Source: Pseudomonadota bacterium
GTDB taxonomy: Bacteria > Pseudomonadota > Gammaproteobacteria > Burkholderiales > Burkholderiaceae_C
DNA: 64,000 nt
Direction: 5' to 3'
NCBI GenBank assembly: GCA_023442945.1
Contig: JAEZWW010000040.1
Location: forward strand, 59,470-123,469
The notes under the pieces were generated by a model. It saw nothing but the letters and a program-made list of their open reading frames with translations. It did no database searches and was not told where the DNA came from. Every line of letters starts with the position of its first letter. The first letter of the stretch is position 1. The position numbers were made by a program, and so were the translations under genes. This document shows, one piece after another, positions 34,366 through 42,040 of the stretch.

Positions 34366-35592
34366 TCAGGTGACGGACGGCACGGCGCGGCTGACCGGCC
34401 CGGGCGGCGCGGCCGGCAGGTCGAACACCTGGCGCAGGTAGTTCAGGTAGCCCTCGTCCTCGACCATGGTCTTGCCCGGCGTGTCCGATATCTTGGCCAC
34501 CGGCTGGCCGTTGCACTGGATCATCTTCAGCACGATCTGCAGCGCCTCGGGGCCGACGTCGTTGGTCAGGTTGGTGCCCACGCCAAACGCGACCTGGATG
34601 CGGCCGTGGAAGCGTTCGAACAGCTCGATGCAGCGCGGAATCGTCAGGCCGTCGCTGAAGATGATGACCTTGGTCAGCGGGTCGCAGCGGTTGGCGCGGT
34701 AATGCTCGATCATGCGTTCGCCCCAGTTGAAGGGGTCGCCCGAATCGTGGCGCGCGCCGTCGAACAGCTTGCAGAAGTACATGTCGAAGTCGCGCAAAAA
34801 GGCGTTCATGCCGTACACGTCCGACAGCACGATCCCCAGGTCGCCCCGGTATTCCTGCGCCCACTTCTCGAAAGCGAACACCTGGCTGTCGCGCAGCCGC
34901 GGGCCCAGCGCCTGGCAGGCCTGCAGATACTCGTGCGCCATGGTGCCCATGGGGCGCATGCCCAGCTCCTTGGCAAACAGCACGTTGCTGGTGCCGGTGA
35001 TGCGGCTGTCGCTGGCCACGCCCATGCGGTCGCGCAGCACGGTGAGCACCTCGCGCTGCCAGTCGCGCGAGAAGCGCCTGCGCGTACCGTAGTCGGCCAC
35101 GCGGATATCGGCCAGCTGCGGCTGCTGCAGCAAGTCCAGTTTGGCGTTGAGGCGCTGGCGCCCTTCGGTGAAGTCCAGCCCCGGCCGGGTGTTGCGGTAG
35201 AACACTTCGCTGACGATGGCCAGCACCGGGATCTCGAACATGATGGTGTGCAGCCAGGGGCCGCGCACACGGATGTCGATCTCGCCGTTGTCCAGCGGCG
35301 TCAGCGTGATGTACTTCTGGTTGAGCTTGAACAGGCCCAGGAAGTCGACGAAGTCGCTCTTGATGAAGCGCAGGCTGCGCATGTAGGCCAGCTCGTCGTC
35401 GGTGAAGCGCAGCTGGCACAGCTGGCGGATCTCGTCGCGGATCTCGTCGATGTAGGGCGCCAGCTGCACACCGGCGGACCGGCACTTGAACTTGTATTCG
35501 ACCTGCGCCCCCGGAAACTGGTGCAGCACCGCCTGCATCATGGTGAACTTGTACAGGTCGGTGTCGAGCAGGCTTTGGATGATGCCGGACAT
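34366..35592 (-). CDS. pncB: Nicotinate phosphoribosyltransferase
   Basis: Makes nicotinate mononucleotide from nicotinate and PRPP in NAD salvage. The 408-residue length fits the bacterial enzyme. Signatures are IIQSLLDTDLYKFTMMQAVL, FKCRSAGVQLAPYIDEI, FSRDWQREVLTVLRDRMG, GTSNVLFAKELGMRPMGTMA (with the catalytic histidine following in HEY), and the PRPP-binding FSDGLTIPRCIELFERF and FGVGTNLTNDVG. An in-frame ATG at 35709 would add an unrelated 39-residue leader, so 35592 is used. It is divergent from the ABC binding-protein gene. Confidence 0.95.
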   Translation of the reverse strand: MSGIIQSLLDTDLYKFTMMQAVLHQFPGAQVEYKFKCRSAGVQLAPYIDEIRDEIRQLCQLRFTDDELAYMRSLRFIKSDFVDFLGLFKLNQKYITLTPLDNGEIDIRVRGPWLHTIMFEIPVLAIVSEVFYRNTRPGLDFTEGRQRLNAKLDLLQQPQLADIRVADYGTRRRFSRDWQREVLTVLRDRMGVASDSRITGTSNVLFAKELGMRPMGTMAHEYLQACQALGPRLRDSQVFAFEKWAQEYRGDLGIVLSDVYGMNAFLRDFDMYFCKLFDGARHDSGDPFNWGERMIEHYRANRCDPLTKVIIFSDGLTIPRCIELFERFHGRIQVAFGVGTNLTNDVGPEALQIVLKMIQCNGQPVAKISDTPGKTMVEDEGYLNYLRQVFDLPAAPPGPVSRAVPSVT

Positions 35593-35816
35593 GGTGGCGT
35601 GTTGTCTCTCTCGGTTTTGAAGGCGGGACCGCCCTGCGGGGCTGGCCAGGGCGCTCTGGTCAGTGTAGCGGCATCGGCATGGCGCAGGGGTGGGGGCTTT
35701 CTCCGCCAAAACCCCAACACGCCAAGCGCGTGTGGGGGTTTACAGTGGGCCTGTGTGCCCCGCCGCGCTGGCGCGGGCACCACCGGTGTCCAGAACAAAC
35801 CCAGGAGACAAACCCC

Positions 35817-37034
35817 ATGCGATTCACCCGTCGTTGCGTAGCCCTGGCCGCGCTGTCCTGCCTGTGCGCCAGCGCGCACGCCGAGATCCCCGGCAACGCC
35901 TTCAAGATCGGCGTGCTGACCGACATGACCGGCACCTACGCCAGCATGGGCGGCGCCGGCTCGGTCGTGGCCGCCAAGATGGCCGTGGACGACTGCCTGA
36001 AGGCCGAGTGCAAGGGCATGAAGATCGACGTCGTCAGCGCCGACCACCAGAACAAGGCCGACGTGGCCGCCGCCAAGACGCGCGAATGGCTGGACCGCGA
36101 CGGCGTGACGGCGATTGCCGACATCACCAACTCCGCCGCCGCGCTGGCGGTGCAAAAGCTGGTGCAAGAAAAAGGCGGCATCGCTCTGTACAGCGGCCCG
36201 GCCACCACGCGCCTGACCAACGAAGACTGCGCGGTCAACGGCTTCCACTGGATGTTCGACACCTATTCGTCCGCCGCCGGCGCCGCCGTGGCGCTGACCA
36301 AGGGCGGCGACAAGAGCTGGTTCTTTTTGACGGTGGACTACGCCTTCGGCCATTCGCTGGAAAAAGACGCCAGCGACATGGTCAAGGCCAATGGCGGCAC
36401 CGTGGTGGGCAGCGTGCGCCACCCGCTGAACACCACCGATTTCTCGTCCTTCATCCTGCAGGCGCAAAGCTCCAAGGCGCAGGTCGTCGGTCTGGCCAAC
36501 GGCGGGCAGGACACCGTCAACGCCATCAAGGCGGCGCGCGAATTCGGCATTGGCGGCGGTAAGGGACAGAAGGTCGCGTCGCTGCTGATGTTCTTGTCGG
36601 ACGTGCACGCGCTGGGCCTGCCGGTGGCACAGGGGCTGATGTTCTCGGAAGGCTTTTACTGGAACATGGACGACAAGGCGCGCGCCTTCTCGACCCGCTT
36701 TGAAAAGCTGCACAACAACCTGAAGCCGACCATGGTCCAGGCCGGCGTGTATTCCAGCGTGCGGCACTACCTGAAGGCCGCCATGGCCGCCAAGTCGGTT
36801 GACTCGAAAGTGGTGGCGCAAAAGATGCGCGAGATCCCGATCGACGACCCCGTCATGCGCAACGCCAGCATCCGCCCCGACGGTCGCGTGATCCACGACA
36901 TGTATTTGTTCCAGGTGAAGACGCCGGCCGAATCCAAGGGCGCGTGGGACTACTACAAGACCGTCAGCACGATCCCGGCCAACGTGGCGTTCAAGCCGCT
37001 GTCCGAATCGGCCTGCCCCCTGGTCAAGAAGTGA
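35817..37034 (+). CDS. Branched-chain-amino-acid-type ABC substrate-binding protein
   Basis: A 405-residue periplasmic protein of the LivK/Leu-Ile-Val-binding family. A signal peptide (RRCVALAALSCLCASAHAE) precedes FKIGVLTDMTGTYASMGGAG. Further marks are VVSADHQNKADVAAAKTREW, ITNSAAALAVQKLVQEKGG and FFLTVDYAFGHSLEKDASD. Many relatives bind aromatic or branched acids. No transporter components are adjacent, so it may serve a distant ABC system. mmsA follows 24 bp downstream, suggesting a shared transcript and a possible link to branched-chain or related acid catabolism. Confidence 0.9.
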   Translation: MRFTRRCVALAALSCLCASAHAEIPGNAFKIGVLTDMTGTYASMGGAGSVVAAKMAVDDCLKAECKGMKIDVVSADHQNKADVAAAKTREWLDRDGVTAIADITNSAAALAVQKLVQEKGGIALYSGPATTRLTNEDCAVNGFHWMFDTYSSAAGAAVALTKGGDKSWFFLTVDYAFGHSLEKDASDMVKANGGTVVGSVRHPLNTTDFSSFILQAQSSKAQVVGLANGGQDTVNAIKAAREFGIGGGKGQKVASLLMFLSDVHALGLPVAQGLMFSEGFYWNMDDKARAFSTRFEKLHNNLKPTMVQAGVYSSVRHYLKAAMAAKSVDSKVVAQKMREIPIDDPVMRNASIRPDGRVIHDMYLFQVKTPAESKGAWDYYKTVSTIPANVAFKPLSESACPLVKK

Positions 37035-37058
37035 GGCCTGCCCAGGACAAACCTGACC

Positions 37059-38564
37059 ATGACTGCCCCCACCACCATCCACCATTTCATCGGCGGCAAG
37101 CCCTACCCGTCCAAAAGCACCGAATGGCGCGACGTCACCAACCCCGCCACGCAGGAAGTCGTGGCGCGCGTGCCCTTTGCCACGCGCGAAGAGGTTGAGC
37201 TGGCCGTCGCCACCGCGCAGGAGGCCTTCCAGACCTGGCGCAGCACGTCGCTGGGTGCGCGCATGCGCATCATGCTCAAGCTGCAACAGCTGATCCGCGA
37301 GCACACCGGCGAGCTGGCCGAGCTGATCACACGCGAGCACGGCAAGACCCTGCCCGACGCCGAAGGCGAAGTCGGCCGCGGCCTGGAAGTGGTGGAGCAC
37401 GCGTGCGCCATCACCACGCTGCAGCTGGGCGAGATTGCCGAGAACGCCGCGAGCGGCGTGGACGTCTACAACCTGCTGCAGCCGCTGGGCGTGGGCGCGG
37501 GCATCACCGCGTTCAACTTCCCGGTGATGCTGCCCTGCTTCATGTTCCCGATGGCGATCGCCTGCGGCAACACCTTCGTGCTGAAGCCGTCCGAGCAAGA
37601 CCCGTCGTCCACCATGCGCCTGGTCGAACTGGCGCACGAAGCCGGCGTGCCGCCCGGCGTGCTGAACGTGGTGCACGGCGGCCCCGAAGTGGCCGACATG
37701 CTGTGCGACCACCCGGACATCAAGGCGCTGTCCTTTATCGGCTCGACCCACGTCGGCACGCACATCTACCGCCGCGCCACCGAAGCCGGCAAGCGCGTGC
37801 AGTCGATGATGGGCGCCAAAAACCACTGCGTCGTCATGCCCGACGCGCCCAAGGAACACGCGCTGAACAACCTGCTGGGCTCCGCCTTCGGCGCCGCTGG
37901 CCAGCGCTGCATGGCCAATTCGGTCGCCGTGCTGGTCGGCGCTGCGCGCGAATGGCTGCCCGAGCTGGTCACCAAGTCCCAAGCCATGAAGGTCGGCCCC
38001 GGCAGCGACCGCGCCGCCGACCTGGGCCCGCTGGTCAATCCGCGCGCCAAAGAGCGCGTGCTCGGCCTGATCGAGTCCGGCGTGGCCCAAGGCGCCAAGC
38101 TCTTGCTGGACGGGCGCGACTGCGTCGTCAAAGGCTATGAAAAAGGCAACTTCGTCGGCCCCACCGTCTTTGGCGACGTGACCGACCAGATGGACATCTA
38201 CACCCAGGAGATCTTCGGCCCGGTGCTGACCGTGGTCAGCGTCGCCACGCTGGAAGACGCCATCGCCTTCATCAACCGCAACCCCAACGGCAACGGCACG
38301 TCCATCTTCACCAGCAGCGGCTGGGCGGCCCGCAAGTTCCAGCACGACATCAACGTCGGCCAGGTCGGCATCAACGTGCCGATCCCGGTGCCGGTCGCCT
38401 ACTTCAGCTTCACCGGTTCGCGCGCGTCCAAGCTGGGCGACCTGGGGCCGAACGGCAAGCAGGCCGTGCAGTTCTGGACCCAGACCAAGACCGTGACCGC
38501 ACGCTGGTACGAAGACCACGGCAGCAGCAGCGACGGCGTGAACACGACGATTGCGATGCGTTGA
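37059..38564 (+). CDS. mmsA: CoA-acylating methylmalonate-semialdehyde dehydrogenase
   Basis: A 501-residue aldehyde dehydrogenase that converts methylmalonate or malonate semialdehyde to propionyl- or acetyl-CoA with NAD+, in valine, thymine or inositol breakdown. Family marks are HHFIGGKPYPSKSTEWRDVT, AFNFPVMLPCFMFPMAIACG, LKPSEQDPSSTMRLVELAHE, GAKNHCVVMPDA and the catalytic cysteine in GAAGQRCMANSVAVLVG. The C-terminus (PVAYFSFTGSRASKLGDLGP) is typical. It is probably cotranscribed with the upstream binding-protein gene and convergent with the nitroreductase. Confidence 0.93.
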   Translation: MTAPTTIHHFIGGKPYPSKSTEWRDVTNPATQEVVARVPFATREEVELAVATAQEAFQTWRSTSLGARMRIMLKLQQLIREHTGELAELITREHGKTLPDAEGEVGRGLEVVEHACAITTLQLGEIAENAASGVDVYNLLQPLGVGAGITAFNFPVMLPCFMFPMAIACGNTFVLKPSEQDPSSTMRLVELAHEAGVPPGVLNVVHGGPEVADMLCDHPDIKALSFIGSTHVGTHIYRRATEAGKRVQSMMGAKNHCVVMPDAPKEHALNNLLGSAFGAAGQRCMANSVAVLVGAAREWLPELVTKSQAMKVGPGSDRAADLGPLVNPRAKERVLGLIESGVAQGAKLLLDGRDCVVKGYEKGNFVGPTVFGDVTDQMDIYTQEIFGPVLTVVSVATLEDAIAFINRNPNGNGTSIFTSSGWAARKFQHDINVGQVGINVPIPVPVAYFSFTGSRASKLGDLGPNGKQAVQFWTQTKTVTARWYEDHGSSSDGVNTTIAMR

Positions 38565-38587
38565 CGCGGCGCGCCTGCGCGCGAATG

Positions 38588-38643
38588 GCTACTTTATTAA
38601 TAGCTGCCCGCGCAGATGGCTGTAGGGCCAGCGCCCGATTTTC
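38588..38643 (+). repeat. Dispersed repeat copy, mmsA/nitroreductase gap
   Basis: GCTACTTTATTAATAGC arm, TGCCCGCGCAGATGGC, TGTAGGGCCAG and CCCGATTTT. Confidence 0.88.
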
Positions 38644-38703
38644 CTTGAAATCCGGGCAAAAAAGCGGCTGCCGCGTGCCCCGGCTCGCCGGGCGCGCCGC
38701 CCT

Positions 38704-39423
38704 TCAAGCCAGCCAGCGCGTGAAGCCGTCCACCGGCTCGCGCGGCGTCTCATACGTGTTGATCAGCGCCGATTCATCGGCCCAGCCCAGGGCCATGCCG
38801 CAGACCAGCATTTCGCCTTCACCGGCGCCGATCAGGGGCAGGATCAGGCTGGAAAACGGGTTCCACGCCCCCTGCGCGCAGGTGTGCAGGCCGCGCGCGC
38901 GGGCCGCCACCATCAGGCTTTGCAGAAACATGCCGTAGTCGACCAGACTGCCCTGCCCCATCACGCGGTCCAGGGTGAACATCATGGCGACCGGCGCGCC
39001 GAACAGCTGGTAGTTCAGGTGGTGCTGCTCGTGCATGCGCTCCTTGTCGCCCTTGGTGATGCCCAGCAGGCCGTACAACGACCAGCCGTTCTGGCGGCGG
39101 CGGCTCAAATACGGCTCGACCCACTGGCGCGGGTAATAGTCGTAGGGCTCGCGGTACAGCTCGGCGCGCTCGGGGTGTTGGTGCACGTCCTTGTGCGCGG
39201 CGCTGACGATGCGCACCAGCTCGTCGCGCTTGGCACCTTCCAACACGTAGACCTTCCAGGGCTGGGCGTTGGTGCCGCTGGGCGCGCGGCTGGCCACGCG
39301 CAGGATGTCGGTCAGCATCTCGCGCGGCACCGCATCGGGCTTGAAGGCGCGCACGCTGTAGCGGTTTTCAATCGCCGCGTCCACGCTGGCCGGGTCGGCG
39401 ATGGGCGCGCTCAGCTGCGGCAC
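38704..39423 (-). CDS. Nitroreductase family protein
   Basis: A 239-residue FMN-dependent oxidoreductase. IENRYSVRAFKPDAVPREML and RVASRAPSGTNAQPWKVYVL give the FMN-binding N-terminus, and GSLVDYGMFLQSLMVAARAR with GEMLVCGMALGWADESALIN the conserved C-terminal part. Members reduce nitroaromatics, quinones or flavins. Its ATG overlaps the end of the thioesterase gene by 13 bp, making it the third gene of a compact operon with the HDAC-family and thioesterase genes. The natural substrate is unknown. Confidence 0.9.
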   Translation of the reverse strand: MPQLSAPIADPASVDAAIENRYSVRAFKPDAVPREMLTDILRVASRAPSGTNAQPWKVYVLEGAKRDELVRIVSAAHKDVHQHPERAELYREPYDYYPRQWVEPYLSRRRQNGWSLYGLLGITKGDKERMHEQHHLNYQLFGAPVAMMFTLDRVMGQGSLVDYGMFLQSLMVAARARGLHTCAQGAWNPFSSLILPLIGAGEGEMLVCGMALGWADESALINTYETPREPVDGFTRWLA

Positions 39424-39860
39424 AGCAGCGGCTCCAGCGCGGCCTTCAGCGCGGCGGGCAAAGGCACCGGGCGCTGGCTGGCGCGGTCGACGTAGACGTG
39501 TACAAAATGCCCGCGCGCCGCCGTGGTGGCCGCGCCTTCGGCAAACAGCCCCACTTCATAGCGCACGCTGGAGCTGCCCATGTGCGCCACGCGGATGCCC
39601 GCGTCCACGTTCTGCGGAAAGGCCAGCGGCGCGAAGTACAGGCACTGCGTTTCGACCACGAAGCCGATGGTCTGGCCGTTGGCGGTATCGAGCGCGCCCT
39701 GCTCGATCAAATAGGCGTTCACCGACGTGTCAAACCAGCTGTAGTAGATGACGTTGTTGACGTGGCCGTACTGGTCGTTGTCCATCCAGCGGGTGGTGAT
39801 GCGGCGAAAGGCGCGGTAATTCTCGCGCGGCTCGGGTTGGGGTCGGGCGGGCGTGTTCAT
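39411..39860 (-). CDS. Hotdog-fold acyl-CoA thioesterase (4HBT)
   Basis: A 149-residue protein of the 4-hydroxybenzoyl-CoA thioesterase/YbgC type. RITTRWMDNDQYGHVNNVIY contains the catalytic aspartate in the D.YGHVNN motif, followed by YYSWFDTSVNAYLIEQG and VAHMGSSSVRYEVGLF. Substrate chain length is unknown. The ATG at 39860 overlaps the stop of the HDAC-family gene (ATGA). The longer in-frame ORF to 39968 lies inside that gene and is rejected. Confidence 0.9.
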   Translation of the reverse strand: MNTPARPQPEPRENYRAFRRITTRWMDNDQYGHVNNVIYYSWFDTSVNAYLIEQGALDTANGQTIGFVVETQCLYFAPLAFPQNVDAGIRVAHMGSSSVRYEVGLFAEGAATTAARGHFVHVYVDRASQRPVPLPAALKAALEPLLCRS

Positions 39861-40792
39861 CGCGCGCCATTCTGCCAGCGCTGCCAGGCGGTCAGCGCCT
39901 CGGCAAAGGTGCCCATTTGCACCTCGACGGTGGTGGCGATGTCGTGCCCGTAACCGCCACCCATGCACAGCGCCAGCGGCAGGCGGCGTTGGCCGGCCCA
40001 GGCGAACACGCGGGCGTCGCGCTCGCGCATGCCGGCGTAGCTCAGCTTCAGGCGACCCAGGCGGTCGCCCTCGTGCGCGTCGGCGCCGGCCAGGTAGATG
40101 ACGAGTCGCGGCTCAAAACGCCGCCCCAGCTGCGCCAGCGCGCCGTCCAGCGCCTGCAGGTAGTCGGCGTCGCCGGTGCCATCGGGCAAGCCCACGTCCA
40201 GGTCGCTCGCCACCTTGCGGAATGGGAAGTTCTTCTCGCCGTGCAGCGACAGCGTGAACACCGTGGGGTCGCTAGCGAAGATGCGCGCCGTGCCGTTGCC
40301 CTGGTGCACGTCCAGGTCGATCACGGCGGCGCGCGGCAGCTCGGCCCAAGGGTCGGCGGCCAGCGCCTCTTCTTGCCACACGCGCAGCGCCACCGCCACG
40401 TCGTTGAACACGCAAAAGCCGCCCCCCTGGCCCGCGCTGGCGTGGTGCGTGCCGCCCGCCACATTGGCGGCCAGGCCGTCGTGCAGCGCAGTGCGCACGG
40501 CGGCGATGGTGGCGCCGACGGACCGGCGCGACCGGTCGACCATCGCCTCGCTCCACGGAAAGCCGATCTCGCGCTGCTGTGCCGCGTCCAGCGTGCCGTG
40601 CTGCACCGCGTCGATATAGGCCGCGTCGTGCACCAGCGCCAGTTGCGCGTCGGTGGCGGCGTCACCCGCTTGCAGGCGCAGCGCGGGCAATTCGGCCGCC
40701 AGCCGCGCGCGCAGGCGCTCGTACTTGTCGATCGGGAAGCGGTGCCCGGCCGGCAACGGCAAAGTCACGCGGGTGGAATAAAAGGCTTGCAT
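39857..40792 (-). CDS. Histone deacetylase superfamily protein (AcuC-like)
   Basis: A 311-residue zinc hydrolase. The metal and catalytic residues are in VAGGTHHASAGQGGGFCVFN, VIDLDVHQGNGTARIF and LCMGGGYGHDIATTVEVQM, the arginase/deacetylase pattern. Bacterial relatives remove acetyl groups from acetoin-utilisation enzymes or polyamines; the substrate here is unknown. The ATG at 40792 (MQAFYSTRV) is preferred over 40891. It heads an operon with overlapping thioesterase and nitroreductase genes. Confidence 0.9.
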   Translation of the reverse strand: MQAFYSTRVTLPLPAGHRFPIDKYERLRARLAAELPALRLQAGDAATDAQLALVHDAAYIDAVQHGTLDAAQQREIGFPWSEAMVDRSRRSVGATIAAVRTALHDGLAANVAGGTHHASAGQGGGFCVFNDVAVALRVWQEEALAADPWAELPRAAVIDLDVHQGNGTARIFASDPTVFTLSLHGEKNFPFRKVASDLDVGLPDGTGDADYLQALDGALAQLGRRFEPRLVIYLAGADAHEGDRLGRLKLSYAGMRERDARVFAWAGQRRLPLALCMGGGYGHDIATTVEVQMGTFAEALTAWQRWQNGAR

Positions 40793-40866
40793 CCTGACGC
40801 TGGGGGCGGCGCGCGCTGCCCGAGGGCTCGGCTGGGTCGAATTTAGAAAGTCACACCTAAAAATGC

Positions 40867-40933
40867 TGCGACGCACCAAATCGACTTGCAATCCCTCAGC
40901 AGTCCCCTAAAATTCATCTCATGCTGCAGCGCA
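40867..40933 (+). promoter_or_regulatory. Two TGC-N3-GCA sites flanking the phaP promoter
   Basis: TGCGACGCA (40867-40875) and TGCAGCGCA (40925-40933) lie on either side of the promoter. TGC-rich inverted sites are bound by the PHB repressor PhaR in other bacteria; its role here is inference. Confidence 0.35.
40886..40913 (+). promoter_or_regulatory. Sigma-70 promoter for phaP
   Basis: TTGCAA (40886-40891), a 16-bp spacer and TAAAAT (40908-40913) lie about 90 bp upstream of phaP in a 209-bp intergenic region. Confidence 0.6.
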
Positions 40934-41001
40934 ACAAAATAACGAAGCGCAGCCGCTAGAAGAAAGTTACCTCACCACCCATTGTCCAGGAGATTGACAA
41001 C

Positions 41002-41553
41002 ATGCTGACCCCCGAACAACTCGTCGCTTCCCAAAAAGCCAACATGGAAACCCTGTACGGCCTGACCGCCAAAGCCTTCGAAGGCGTGGAAAAGCTGGTC
41101 GAGCTGAACCTGCAAGCCACCAAGGCCGCCCTGAGCGAGTCCGCCACCCACACGCAAGCCCTGCTGTCGGTCAAAGACGCGCAAGAGCTGCTGGCCCTGC
41201 AAGCTGGCATGTTCCAGCCCCTGGCTGAGAAAGCCGCTGCTTACAGCCGTCACCTGTACGACATCGCTTCGGGCACCAGCGCCGAATTCGGCAAGGCCTT
41301 CGAAGGCAAGGTCGCTGAAGGCCAGGCCCAGTTCGCCGCTCTGGTGGACAACGCCGCCAAGAACGCCCCCGCTGGCTCCGAGACCGCTGTCGCCATGATG
41401 AAGAGCGCTGTGGCCGCCGCCAACAACGCTTTCGAATCGGTCCAGAAAGCCGTCAAGCAAGCTTCCGACGTCGCTGAAGCCAACTTCAACGCCGTGGCCA
41501 CCAACGCCACGAACGTTGCCAAGAGCGCCACGGCCGCTGCCAAGAAGCGCTGA
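41002..41553 (+). CDS. phaP: Phasin family protein
   Basis: A 183-residue phasin that coats polyhydroxyalkanoate granules and limits their coalescence. The N-terminus MLTPEQLVASQKANMETLYG and the amphipathic helices LTAKAFEGVEKLVELNLQAT and QALLSVKDAQELLALQ are typical of PhaP1-type phasins. The C-terminus is alanine/lysine rich (KSATAAAKKR). It has its own promoter with candidate PhaR sites and a structured 3' region ending in an intrinsic terminator. Codon use is strongly biased, consistent with high expression. Confidence 0.94.
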   Translation: MLTPEQLVASQKANMETLYGLTAKAFEGVEKLVELNLQATKAALSESATHTQALLSVKDAQELLALQAGMFQPLAEKAAAYSRHLYDIASGTSAEFGKAFEGKVAEGQAQFAALVDNAAKNAPAGSETAVAMMKSAVAAANNAFESVQKAVKQASDVAEANFNAVATNATNVAKSATAAAKKR

Positions 41554-41599
41554 TCTCCGCTGAATCTGCCACGGCCTGACACGGTCAGGCGGGCTGATT

Positions 41600-41764
41600 C
41601 GTGAGACACGGGTGCTTGGCCAGCGCGCTGCGCGGGCCAAGTCGCCACAGCCAAGCTGGGCACTGCGTCGTCAGTCGGTTTGGCTGTGGTGGGACCACCG
41701 GTTCCGCCAACCGCTTGTCTCCTCGGGTCCGTTGGAAACCACAGGGTTCAGGGATCCCTTCAAG
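41600..41764 (+). other. Structured phaP 3' UTR, candidate sRNA
   Basis: Two perfect stems precede the terminator: CTTGGCC (41615-41621) with GGCCAAG (41635-41641), and CCACAGCCAA (41645-41654) with TTGGCTGTGG (41680-41689). A GGTGG/CCACC pair (41688-41699) competes with the second. No ORF is present. It could be a 3'-derived sRNA or a stabilising 3' UTR. Confidence 0.35.
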
Positions 41765-41791
41765 GGCCGATCGTTTGATCGGCCTTTTTTT
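41765..41791 (+). terminator. Rho-independent terminator downstream of phaP
   Basis: GGCCGATC (41765-41772), loop GTTT and GATCGGCC (41777-41784) form a perfect 8-bp stem followed by seven T residues. Confidence 0.93.
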
Positions 41792-41831
41792 GTGCGCGAC
41801 GCCGGGCGGGCAGCGAAGGTGTTTTTGCAAT

Positions 41832-41886
41832 GAAACAGCCTTCCCGCCCTACAACCACCTGCGCGGCCAGCTATTCTTTGGATAGT
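41832..41886 (-). repeat. Dispersed repeat copy after phaP terminator
   Basis: Minus-strand CTATCCAAAGAATAGC arm, TGGCCGCGCAGGTGG and TTGTAGGGCGGGAAGGC. Confidence 0.85.
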
Positions 41887-42040
41887 GGACGCGAAGGCGT
41901 AAGCGCCCCTGGGGCTTGCCATCTGCCCAGCGCCTGGGGCCGGTGTGACATCCTTGGCAGGTCATACGCAGCAACAACAGTCACATCTTGAGTGGCCTGT
42001 GCTCCAATGGCCAGATCGTCCACGACCTTGGAAAGCAGCC

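Noticed and set aside
35538..38519. 993-codon open frame on the minus strand
   Set aside because: It lies opposite pncB, the binding protein and mmsA. The translation is His/Ala/Val/Gly-rich with no motifs; it is a typical antisense shadow in GC-rich DNA.
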